Assembly (NCBI GenBank): GCA_016706405.1
Contig: JADJJT010000003.1
Span: forward strand, 682,001 to 746,000
Length of the DNA: 64,000 nt
Source: Sphingobacteriales bacterium
GTDB taxonomy: Bacteria; Bacteroidota; Bacteroidia; Chitinophagales; UBA2359
Direction of reading: 5' to 3'
Shown here: positions 56,505 through 64,000 of the stretch, piece after piece
Numbering within the stretch: position 1 is the first letter of the stretch
Layout of the letters: every line of letters begins with the position of its first letter
Made by a program: the position numbers and the translations under genes
Notes under the pieces: model-generated
Told to the model about the DNA's origin: nothing
Database searches by the model: none
The model's input: only the letters and a program-made list of their open reading frames with translations

Positions 56505-56927
56505 ATGATTTCTCCGTTCTGCGATTTTTTTGGCCAACCCATAACCGTAAAAACACCACAACATTTTTCAAGCACCCAAACCTCTGATGTTATTTTGGCT
56601 GTTTCTATGATGGTTATTGCCTTGGTAATTTCGTACGTTGTGGCCAATGCCATAGCTTTTGAGGGCAGCGTTAATGCCCGCGATGCCCACCGCCGTCGTT
56701 TTTGGTTTTGGGCCATTGGCATATTTTTTACGCTTGGCTATTTTTTATACAACTACGCCTGGTTATCGTGCAGCATAAGCCCTGCCTTTGAGGGCGAGTT
56801 TGTAACAACATTTGTTGCCTCAACGCTGCTACTGTTTGGCGGCTACGTTTTAGCAGGTTTTTTGTTAAGCCGGTTTGTATTTAAAAATCGCAAATACGGA
56901 ACTTTATTTCCGGGCAATAATAATTAA
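56505..56927 (+). CDS. Unknown three-helix membrane protein
   Basis: 140 residues from ATG 56505; a GTG two codons upstream is less likely. Three hydrophobic helices are visible: VILAVSMMVIALVISYVVANAIAF (about 28-50), FWAIGIFFTLGYFLYNYAW (about 67-87) and FVASTLLLFGGYVLAGFLL (about 100-122). A basic stretch NARDAHRRRF lies between the first two. The short N-terminus contains CDFFGQP. I do not recognise the family. It is 58 bp upstream of the tubulin-like gene, and a role as membrane anchor for that protein is inference. Confidence 0.78.
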   Translation: MISPFCDFFGQPITVKTPQHFSSTQTSDVILAVSMMVIALVISYVVANAIAFEGSVNARDAHRRRFWFWAIGIFFTLGYFLYNYAWLSCSISPAFEGEFVTTFVASTLLLFGGYVLAGFLLSRFVFKNRKYGTLFPGNNN

Positions 56928-56985
56928 TTTAATTTCAATTCACTTTTCAAACTGATATAATAATAGTAGTTATTTAATAAATAAT

Positions 56986-58533
56986 ATGGAAAAGCTTTTT
57001 GTTATAGGTTCGGGTGGTACAGGCATGCGCTGCCTGCAAGCATTTGTGCATTTATGCGCTATGGGTATGTTCGATGATAAGGAAATACACTTATTAGCCC
57101 TCGATACAGATTTGGACAACGCAAATTTTGCCGACCTTAAAAAACTAATAAACGACTGCTACTTACCCATTAAAGGCCAAGACGAGGCCAAACGAACCGC
57201 CCTTAAAGATACTTTTTTTTCGGCCAATATAAAATTTTATAAATTTTCTCCGGATTACTCAAAAACCGATACACAAAACCCTTCAAAAATTTTTGGTTTA
57301 CTGCACGAAGATAAAAACAGTACCGATTTAGCCAATTTACTGTTTACCAAAAATGTTCAGGAGTTTGACCTAAAACACGGCTACCGAACGCAAACGCACA
57401 TGGGCTCTATGCTTATGTACAACGGCATTTTAGAGGCGGTAAACGACCTTAATACCGATATTGCCCGATTTTTAAAAGCCCTGCTCGATGAAAGTCAAAC
57501 CGGCACCGAAGCCAAAGTGTTTGTAATGGGTTCGGTATTTGGTGGTACGGGTGCATCGTCTATTCCGGTAGTGCCCTTAGCCCTGCGCGATGCCGCTTTT
57601 AAAGCTTTTAACAAAGCCGCACTTACCAATATACGCTATGGGGCTGCGCTGCTAACCCATTATTTTACCTTTAATTTAGCCAGCGACACCGAGCGCGCCC
57701 GCGAAAAAGTATTGGCCGATGCCAAAAACTTCCCAATCAACTCGCAGGCCGCCCTTATGTTTTACGAAAACGATAAAACCGTAATTGAAACCTACGATTC
57801 GTTTTATATAATAGGCACCGAAAACAGCACTTACCAGCTAATTCCAAACCAAAAAGATACCATTACCGGCGGCGACAAACAACGCAACCAATCACATTAT
57901 TTAGAGTTAATTGCGGCTGGCGCAGCCCATTCGTTTTTTAACACTAACACGGTAAACGATAGTGCTGTTTATTATTTTAAATCAATTGACCAAACCGGCG
58001 CACTCGATTTTAAAGACTTTATAAACAACGATACCTTTATTAAACGCTTTACTTGGTTTACAGCTATGGCGTTTTTAGTAAATTTAGATAATACCGATTT
58101 TATTGAAGCCGCCCGAAACAACAAAATTGAAGGCGAAACAAATTACCACCAATTAGGCAAAGAAGAGGTAGATGCTTTGAAACGGTATTTTTGTTTTTAT
58201 TTGTTCGGATTTAGAGATAATGCCGGAAGTTTACAAAACGACTGGCTAAGGCAACTGCACCGGTCTGCGGGCGGTAATAACAATTTGCTTTTTAATCCGG
58301 ATATATTTTCAGAAAACGTTGCCAATATCAAATTTCACGAAATATTTTCGAACCCTAAATATAAAATGCACAATTTAGATATTTCGTGGGGGTTTACGAG
58401 TGCTGTTGGTCGTACTTTCGATAAGTTTAAAGATACTTTTGTAAAAAACACCAGCCATGTATCCTTAAACAACCTGCTTGAAGCCATGATAAAACGCATG
58501 TACGATACTTTGGCACTACTATATAAATTTTAA
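56986..58533 (+). CDS. Tubulin/FtsZ-like nucleotide-binding protein
   Basis: 515 residues. It starts MEKLFVIGSGGTGMRCLQAF, a Rossmann-like opening (G-S-G-G-T-G) shared with FtsZ/tubulin N-termini. LLALDTDLDN follows at the end of the next strand, as in T2-like loops. FVMGSVFGGTGASSIPVV (about 178-196) matches the tubulin signature GGTG-S/A-x. This is the pattern of bacterial tubulin-like (Tubulin_2-type) proteins, which are not cell-division FtsZ. The C-terminal half is alpha/beta with acidic helices and unassigned. The protein is shorter than many relatives, so it may be truncated at YKF. Polymerisation is unproven. Confidence 0.72.
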   Translation: MEKLFVIGSGGTGMRCLQAFVHLCAMGMFDDKEIHLLALDTDLDNANFADLKKLINDCYLPIKGQDEAKRTALKDTFFSANIKFYKFSPDYSKTDTQNPSKIFGLLHEDKNSTDLANLLFTKNVQEFDLKHGYRTQTHMGSMLMYNGILEAVNDLNTDIARFLKALLDESQTGTEAKVFVMGSVFGGTGASSIPVVPLALRDAAFKAFNKAALTNIRYGAALLTHYFTFNLASDTERAREKVLADAKNFPINSQAALMFYENDKTVIETYDSFYIIGTENSTYQLIPNQKDTITGGDKQRNQSHYLELIAAGAAHSFFNTNTVNDSAVYYFKSIDQTGALDFKDFINNDTFIKRFTWFTAMAFLVNLDNTDFIEAARNNKIEGETNYHQLGKEEVDALKRYFCFYLFGFRDNAGSLQNDWLRQLHRSAGGNNNLLFNPDIFSENVANIKFHEIFSNPKYKMHNLDISWGFTSAVGRTFDKFKDTFVKNTSHVSLNNLLEAMIKRMYDTLALLYKF

Positions 58534-58569
58534 TGCTTCTTTTTATTCTACTAATTTCCGGATGAACGT

Positions 58570-59703
58570 ATGAAGATAGCGATAATAGGACCAGCATACC
58601 CGTTTAGAGGCGGATTAGCTTCGTACAACGAAAGACTTGCCACCACACTGCAAAACAATAACCACAATGTAATAATATATACCTTTACCGTACAATATCC
58701 TAATTTTTTATTTCCCGGAAAAACACAATATTCAGCCGAAAAACAACCTAATAGTTTAAATATTAAACAAAAAATAAACTCAATTAACCCCTTTAACTGG
58801 TTTAGCACAGGAAATCATATAAAAAAACAAAATCCCGATTTGGTAATTGTTAGGTTTTGGCTTCCGTTTATGGGGCCAAGTTTGGGTACAATTTTAAGAT
58901 TAATAAAAAAAAACAAGCATACTAAAATAATTTCGTTAATAGACAATATAATACCCCACGAGGCAAGAATGGGCGATAAATTATTTACCAAATACTTTTT
59001 AAAACCCGTAGATGCTTTTTTGGTTATGTCGGAGGCAGTTTTAAACGATACCAAAACTTTTAATGTTGATAAACCTATAGCATTGTCGCCTCATCCGTTG
59101 TTTGATAATTTTGGTGAAAGTATTTCAAAAACCGAGGCGCGACAAAAACTAAATTTGCCTACAAACTGCGATTATCTGCTGTTTTTTGGCCTCATTAGAA
59201 AATACAAAGGCTTGGATTTGTTGCTTAAAGCCTTTGCCGACAGTCGTTTTAGAAACCGGAACCTTAAATTAATTATAGCGGGCGAGTATTATGCCGATAA
59301 AGAATATTATACAAACTTAATTAAACAACTTCAATTAGAAAACGAAATAATACAAACTGATGCGTTTATTACTGATTCGGAGGTGAAGTATTATTTTTGT
59401 GCCTCCAACCTTGTAGTTCAACCTTATATTTCGGCTACCCAAAGTGGGGTAACGCAAATTGCCTACCACTTTAATAAACCGATGATTGTAACAAATGTTG
59501 GCGGCCTGGCCGAAATGTGCCCAAACGATAAAGTTGGGTATGTGGTTAATCCAAATCCGGATGAAATAGCCGGTGCCATCTTAAAATTTTTTGACGAAAA
59601 CAAAGAAAATACCTTTATTGAAAACATCATCGAAGAAAAAAAGAAATATACGTGGGAAATTTTGATGGATAATTTATTGAACTTGCACGAAAATATTAAA
59701 TAA
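58570..59703 (+). CDS. Glycosyltransferase family 4 (GT-B fold)
   Basis: 377 residues. The N-terminal domain opens MKIAIIGPAYPFRGGLASYN, the acceptor-side loop of GT4 enzymes. The C-terminal domain shows LLFFGLIRKYKGLDLLLKAF, then LIIAGEYY, and the donor-site region SATQSGVTQIAYHFNKPMIVTNVGGLAE. It has no membrane helix. GT4 enzymes transfer sugars from nucleotide donors to lipid or glycan acceptors at the inner membrane face. It starts 36 bp after the tubulin-like gene, and 11 bp separate it from the HAD gene. It seems foreign to the cytoskeletal-like genes on either side. Confidence 0.9.
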   Translation: MKIAIIGPAYPFRGGLASYNERLATTLQNNNHNVIIYTFTVQYPNFLFPGKTQYSAEKQPNSLNIKQKINSINPFNWFSTGNHIKKQNPDLVIVRFWLPFMGPSLGTILRLIKKNKHTKIISLIDNIIPHEARMGDKLFTKYFLKPVDAFLVMSEAVLNDTKTFNVDKPIALSPHPLFDNFGESISKTEARQKLNLPTNCDYLLFFGLIRKYKGLDLLLKAFADSRFRNRNLKLIIAGEYYADKEYYTNLIKQLQLENEIIQTDAFITDSEVKYYFCASNLVVQPYISATQSGVTQIAYHFNKPMIVTNVGGLAEMCPNDKVGYVVNPNPDEIAGAILKFFDENKENTFIENIIEEKKKYTWEILMDNLLNLHENIK

Positions 59704-59714
59704 AACTTGTAAGC

Positions 59715-60311
59715 ATGGCTAATCCGGAAAAATTTAAGAAAACTAAATTTGAATTGGATGTTTTTTCAAAAATTGACAAAACTTGGACTTTGTTTTTAGA
59801 CCGAGACGGGGTAATTAATAAAAAACTTGAAAATGACTATGTTAAAGACATACACGAATTACAACTTTTACCAAACGCCATTAAAGCAATTGTAATTTTA
59901 TCGCAATTTTTCGGAAAAATTATTGTCGCTACCAACCAGCAAGGCATAGGCAAAAAATTAATGACACACCACAATTTAAAACAAATTCACAGATATATTT
60001 TACAATTAGTTAAAATTAAGGGCGGCAATATTGATGCTTTTTATTACGCACCACAATTGGCAACCGAAAACTCGAACTACCGAAAACCTCAAACAGGTAT
60101 GGCTATACAGGCAAAAAACGATTTTAACGAAATAGATTTTTCAAAATCAATTATGGTGGGCGACTCGCTAACCGATATTGAGTTTGCCCTTAACGCCAAT
60201 ATGATTCCGGTTTTTTTAAATCATAACACTTCAAGTAACCATCATAACTATACAACTCCATCGCTGTATGCATTTGCCAAAATGCTAAACAGTATCTTAA
60301 AACCAAACTAA
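59715..60311 (+). CDS. HAD-IIIA phosphatase (GmhB/HisB-like)
   Basis: 198 residues. Motif I LFLDRDGVINKK, motif II VATNQQGIGKK, and motif III/IV MVGDSLTDIEFALNANMIPV are clear. KPQTGMAIQA is typical of the GmhB branch. The enzymes remove phosphate from sugar bisphosphates (for example heptose-1,7-bisphosphate) or histidinol phosphate. With the adjacent glycosyltransferase it suggests a nucleotide-sugar or lipopolysaccharide function. The cysteine zinc loop of classic GmhB is not seen. Confidence 0.88.
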   Translation: MANPEKFKKTKFELDVFSKIDKTWTLFLDRDGVINKKLENDYVKDIHELQLLPNAIKAIVILSQFFGKIIVATNQQGIGKKLMTHHNLKQIHRYILQLVKIKGGNIDAFYYAPQLATENSNYRKPQTGMAIQAKNDFNEIDFSKSIMVGDSLTDIEFALNANMIPVFLNHNTSSNHHNYTTPSLYAFAKMLNSILKPN

Positions 60312-60395
60312 TTAATACCATCTTCTCAGCCGCTCACCACTCACTCAAACACACAAAATATCGAACTATTTACGCAATAAATATACAAATTTTAT

Positions 60396-63300
60396 ATGCC
60401 TACTAAAAACTTACTCATTAAAAGCAGCAAAGGCAAATCTGCGCTCGAATCGGGCAAATGGCACGTTTTTGAACAACCTAAAAATTATATTGAAGCCATA
60501 GATACAGGCGATATTTCTAAAAATTTAGATGCCGCCACCCTTAATGTCATGATTTCGGGCGTACCTTCGGGTTGGGCCCGCGCCAAATTGTTTGGCATGG
60601 CATTTAATTATGCCGTAGATATTGACCCACAAGTTGGGGAAACGGCGTTGATTAAATTTTATAAAATGCTGCTCGATGAGTGGAAAGGACTAATAGGCTT
60701 GATGGCTATACATGCTACTAATATAACACTTTCGCCACCCATATATTTACAAGGCGCAGATGCCAATAACTTGTTTGACCTTAAAGCAACCTTAGGCCAT
60801 ATTTTATTTGATGATGTGGATTTGTGGTGCAACCCCGAGGCATTAGCCACACGCACTATTGACAGCCACCCATTTATACAGCTAATTTACTATAATGGCA
60901 ATTTGATTGGAGGCTTTTCGCCTTACTCGTTAATATTTACCGCCGCCAATTACGGCGACATAAGCCGAAAAGAAGTGCCTTGGTTTGAAAATGATAAATT
61001 ACAAAACCCACTGAATTATTTGGATGGCACAAAAAATAAAGACGCACTTCAAAAACTATACATACTCGTAAAAAATATTGAAAAACACTTGCGCCAATTT
61101 GAGTTAGATATAAATAAAAACCGAGGCGAAAAAACACCATACAAACTGACCAGCTTAACGGCATTTGTAAAACAATGGGCTGCCGAAATATACAATAAAA
61201 ACCGGAATATTATTGACGAAGGCACCATAGACGGTATGTTTTCGGTGGGCAAACCCTATTATAACTTGTTTAATATTAAACGCGCTGTTTATTTTGACTA
61301 CCGCCGGCTGTTAAGTCAGGCGCCAACAGACGGGTCTGATTATATTGAAATAGATACTAAAGACTTTTTGTTGCAAGGCGATTCGGTGATACGTTTTACC
61401 CAAACAGACTACGACCAGCCCTTGTCGAAATCGGCGGTGCATTATTTAACGGCTACCCTAAACAACGAAACCTATTATTTTTCAATCCCACTCAGCGATA
61501 TTGGCCTTTTTGTTTTCCAAAAAGAGTTAGGCGGCTTGCTGGGTCAAAAAACTGATTATCATCAGCTAAATGCCGAACTGACCCGAGACGACAACGACAA
61601 TCTACTCCTTACCGTACACCTGCGTTTGTACATTAATAACTCGTTCATGCCTGCCATATCGCGCAAATACAAGGTAGCCGAGTCGGTTTGGGAACGCCGG
61701 GTTATACTTTGGCCTAATTTTTACTCGGCACATTGGAATTTATACTATTTGTATTCCGAAATTCCGGGAAATACCATTGATACTATCCGGACTAAACCTG
61801 TTTTTAAAAATGCCGACCCTGACGAACTCATCTACATTGATGTTCCTACGCAACTTGGCACAGTAAAACAACTCTTGCGAGAAACTAACCAAGATAAAAA
61901 TCTTTTAATTGATAATCTGATAGTTTATCCGACCGGAATTGTAGATAGCTCATCGCATAAATACGAGGTGTATAAAAGCACTAAACCAATTGCCGGAATT
62001 GAACTTATCAGCGAATTTAAAGGTAAAGTTCAAACATGTGGATTTTTAATTACTAAAACCGGAGAAGTTGCCGATTCAAAACAAGTTAAAAACCTAACCC
62101 ACGACAATATTCCTCGCGACGGCGCTGAAGCTAAAGTGGGTATAGATTTTGGTAGCAATAATTCGTGCATAAGTTACTCTATACTGCGCGGCGTTAGCTC
62201 TGAGCCTGTTAAATTTAAAAGCAGACGCGTTATGTTTATAGGCAATGAAGTAGTTGACCCAAACAGCGAAAAATTAGCCGACCTACACGAACTGTTGTTT
62301 TTCCAAAACGAAGAACCTAACAATGGCCAAATTAAATCGTGGATACAACAACACGACCAACGCTACGTGCCTAACCATATGAAAAGTGCCGAAATAGCCG
62401 GCGGAACACCTGTTTTTGAACCTAATTTAGATGTTTTAGAAGTTGAATCAGAAATAATACGCACCCGGCGCGGCCAAATTAGCCATAACCTAAAATGGCG
62501 CAACGACGATTACGGCATGAATTTTAAAAAAGGGTATATAAAAACCTTATGGATGGCAATTTGTGCCGAATTATATGCAATTGATAGTGCTAATGTGCCT
62601 AAAAAAATTGAATTAATGTGGGCACACCCAAGCGCCTTAAACCGCGCCGACGTATATAGTTATAATGCTATGTACCGTGAACTTAAACAACTTAATGCAA
62701 TTAGTGGTGCTACTATTGATGTTAAAGAGCCTATGACCGAGAGTGAAGCCGTTTGCAACTATGCTATTTACAAGGGCGGCGTAGCCATACACCCGGATAA
62801 TATGATGCTGGGTATTGATGTGGGCGGTAGTACCAGCGATATTTTAATGGTTGCCAATTACCAGGGCAAATTACAGTTGGTACAGCAAAGCTCAATAAGA
62901 CTTGCTGCCAATAAATTGTCGGTGGTGGCGCAAAAATCAGAGGCAGTTCGCAAAGCCCTGCGGCATTTTGTTGATAGCAGTAAATCCATCCGAATTAAGC
63001 ACATTAATAATATGGAGACAACCCCAAGCACTGCCCCCTATTTTTTAAACTTAATTTTCGACCGACTTCCTGAAAACGATTTTGAAACATTTTATGGACA
63101 AATTTACCAAAGTCCTGCCGTGCAAGCCAATGCAAGGCCAATGTTTGCCGTACCTGCCTATATATCCGGAATTTTATTGTTTTACTCCGGACAATTAATT
63201 GCCCATACCCTCCAACAATTAGGTATAAGCTCGGTAAATACCTTCGATTTATTTCCATTTGGTAAAGGTGGCCGTATTTTCGATTGGCTAAGCTCGTTTT

Positions 63301-63839
63301 TAACAAACTCGAGAGTAACAGCTTATTACGAGGCTTGCCTAAAAGCTGGCATGGGTGACGCCTATCGGCAGGTAAAAATTAATTTTAACCACGACCGTAA
63401 AAATATTAAATCGGAAGTATCGTTTGGACTTTCTTCGACTAAAGATGTGGAAAAATTAGCCGATACATTTAACGACTTAATAGGCGAAGCCGGTTTTACC
63501 TACCAAAATGAAACCTTGCAGGTAAACTCCGAACTTAAAATTGAACATTTCAAAAATTTACCCGCCCTAACACCCCCCGCCAAATTTGAACAGTTTGAGA
63601 AATTTTTAAACATTTATTTTGAAACAGGCCGCGAAACCGGATATTTAACCAATATTGACCCGCTACGAGCCAAACTCGAAAACCTAAAAGCCGACCTAAC
63701 TAACTATATTATGAACGACGTGCAGTTTATTGCTGCCAAAAGTGACATGGAAAACTTTAGCTATAACCAACCCTTAATTATATTGGCGGCTATGTGTTAT
63801 TTAGACAGACATTTAATCCCAACACTTTTCCCTAATTAA
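60396..63839 (+). CDS. Large actin/Hsp70-like ATPase
   Basis: 1147 residues. Residues 1 to about 575 have no recognisable domain; they are mixed alpha/beta with blocks such as HPFIQLIYYNGNLIGG. The C-terminal half has an actin/Hsp70 ATPase fold. The phosphate-1 loop is VGIDFGSNNSCISYS (about 582). The phosphate-2 loop is MLGIDVGGSTSDILMVA (about 806). An adenosine-type loop LFPFGKGGRIFDWL lies near 953. There is no signal peptide or membrane helix. The architecture resembles SrfB-like or Hsp70-like proteins found beside tubulin-like genes, but I do not assert the family. It is 84 bp after the HAD gene. Confidence 0.75.
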   Translation: MPTKNLLIKSSKGKSALESGKWHVFEQPKNYIEAIDTGDISKNLDAATLNVMISGVPSGWARAKLFGMAFNYAVDIDPQVGETALIKFYKMLLDEWKGLIGLMAIHATNITLSPPIYLQGADANNLFDLKATLGHILFDDVDLWCNPEALATRTIDSHPFIQLIYYNGNLIGGFSPYSLIFTAANYGDISRKEVPWFENDKLQNPLNYLDGTKNKDALQKLYILVKNIEKHLRQFELDINKNRGEKTPYKLTSLTAFVKQWAAEIYNKNRNIIDEGTIDGMFSVGKPYYNLFNIKRAVYFDYRRLLSQAPTDGSDYIEIDTKDFLLQGDSVIRFTQTDYDQPLSKSAVHYLTATLNNETYYFSIPLSDIGLFVFQKELGGLLGQKTDYHQLNAELTRDDNDNLLLTVHLRLYINNSFMPAISRKYKVAESVWERRVILWPNFYSAHWNLYYLYSEIPGNTIDTIRTKPVFKNADPDELIYIDVPTQLGTVKQLLRETNQDKNLLIDNLIVYPTGIVDSSSHKYEVYKSTKPIAGIELISEFKGKVQTCGFLITKTGEVADSKQVKNLTHDNIPRDGAEAKVGIDFGSNNSCISYSILRGVSSEPVKFKSRRVMFIGNEVVDPNSEKLADLHELLFFQNEEPNNGQIKSWIQQHDQRYVPNHMKSAEIAGGTPVFEPNLDVLEVESEIIRTRRGQISHNLKWRNDDYGMNFKKGYIKTLWMAICAELYAIDSANVPKKIELMWAHPSALNRADVYSYNAMYRELKQLNAISGATIDVKEPMTESEAVCNYAIYKGGVAIHPDNMMLGIDVGGSTSDILMVANYQGKLQLVQQSSIRLAANKLSVVAQKSEAVRKALRHFVDSSKSIRIKHINNMETTPSTAPYFLNLIFDRLPENDFETFYGQIYQSPAVQANARPMFAVPAYISGILLFYSGQLIAHTLQQLGISSVNTFDLFPFGKGGRIFDWLSSFLTNSRVTAYYEACLKAGMGDAYRQVKINFNHDRKNIKSEVSFGLSSTKDVEKLADTFNDLIGEAGFTYQNETLQVNSELKIEHFKNLPALTPPAKFEQFEKFLNIYFETGRETGYLTNIDPLRAKLENLKADLTNYIMNDVQFIAAKSDMENFSYNQPLIILAAMCYLDRHLIPTLFPN

Positions 63840-63899
63840 TAATAACTACTCCATTTAAATTTACCATGCCATCAAAATTGGTTTTATTTGAAAAAAAAC

Positions 63900-63929
63900 T
63901 TTGTGTTTAAAAAATTAATTGTATCTTTG
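63900..63929 (+). promoter_or_regulatory. Promoter of the tRNA-Lys gene
   Basis: TTTG at 63900-63903, an 18-nt spacer (slightly short) and TATCTTTG at 63922-63929 followed by CACC. It starts transcription about 20 nt before the tRNA. Confidence 0.7.
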
Positions 63930-63955
63930 CACCGCCTTTTATGAAAAGGTTGGAC

Positions 63956-64000
63956 GATTCCGTAGCTCAGTTGGTAGAGCAATACACTTTTAATGTATGG
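63956..64000 (+). tRNA. tRNA-Lys (anticodon TTT), 3' end beyond the window
   Basis: Acceptor 5' strand GATTCCG, then TA, D-arm GCTCAGTTGGTAGAGC, and anticodon arm ATACA-CTTTTAA-TGTAT with TTT at positions 34-36. Only the first 45 bases are inside the window. Confidence 0.93.

Noticed and set aside
56986..58533. Housekeeping FtsZ
   Set aside because: Only the glycine signatures are shared; the rest of the sequence and the neighbours do not match ftsZ in a division-and-cell-wall cluster.

Overview
The window comes from a member of the Bacteroidota, low to moderate in GC. I cannot name the genus; a Saprospirales or Chitinophagales relative is a guess. Evidence: promoters of the phylum type (TTTG, about 20 nt, TAnnTTTG); the block rpmB-rpmG-DUF4295 protein-ftsY; DUF4249 and DUF4834 proteins; a bacillithiol deacetylase; large secreted proteins with type IX secretion (T9SS) sorting domains; and few Shine-Dalgarno sequences.

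Layout. 1-3.6 kb: a T9SS surface-protein gene split by an IS256-like element. 3.7-7.3 kb: histidine kinase, a thioredoxin/minisatellite/CAP fusion, and a saccharopine-dehydrogenase-like enzyme. 7.6-9.8 kb: ribosomal proteins and ftsY. 9.9-13 kb: a lipoprotein and a tandem pair of small secreted proteins. 13-23 kb: GIY-YIG nuclease, O-antigen ligase, metal-receptor-like protein, L,D-transpeptidase, MORN-TonB protein, BNR/VPS10-like secreted protein, and L31. 23.6-30.6 kb: two Ser/Thr kinases, a zinc-ribbon FHA protein, a possible transglutaminase-fold protein, carbonic anhydrase and a TPR protein. 30.9-42.6 kb: alkaline phosphatase, an ISAs1 element interrupted by an IS5 element, then GH3-like protein, RseP, aldehyde dehydrogenase, RfbA, DUF4834 protein, methyltransferase and BshB1. 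42.7-56.1 kb: a giant T9SS protein, a second IS5 copy, a frameshifted tonB, enoyl-CoA hydratase, prenyl synthase, a four-module starch-binding-like protein, a frameshifted DUF4249 lipoprotein, a multiply frameshifted cysS and a surface-protein remnant. 56.4-63.8 kb: a co-directional cluster of a multi-pass membrane protein, a tubulin/FtsZ-like protein, a glycosyltransferase, a HAD phosphatase and a 1147-residue actin/Hsp70-like ATPase. The window ends inside a tRNA-Lys gene.

Three signals stand out. First, the tubulin-like plus actin-like cluster is the best candidate for an undescribed system. Second, the palindrome TCCGGA occurs about 90 times by hand count, roughly tenfold over expectation, including in a coding minisatellite and in a terminator stem. 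Third, single-base indels, mostly in homopolymers, break every transposase and also tonB, a DUF4249 gene and the essential gene cysS. The two IS5 copies differ almost only by such indels, so unpolished sequence error must be weighed against real gene decay.
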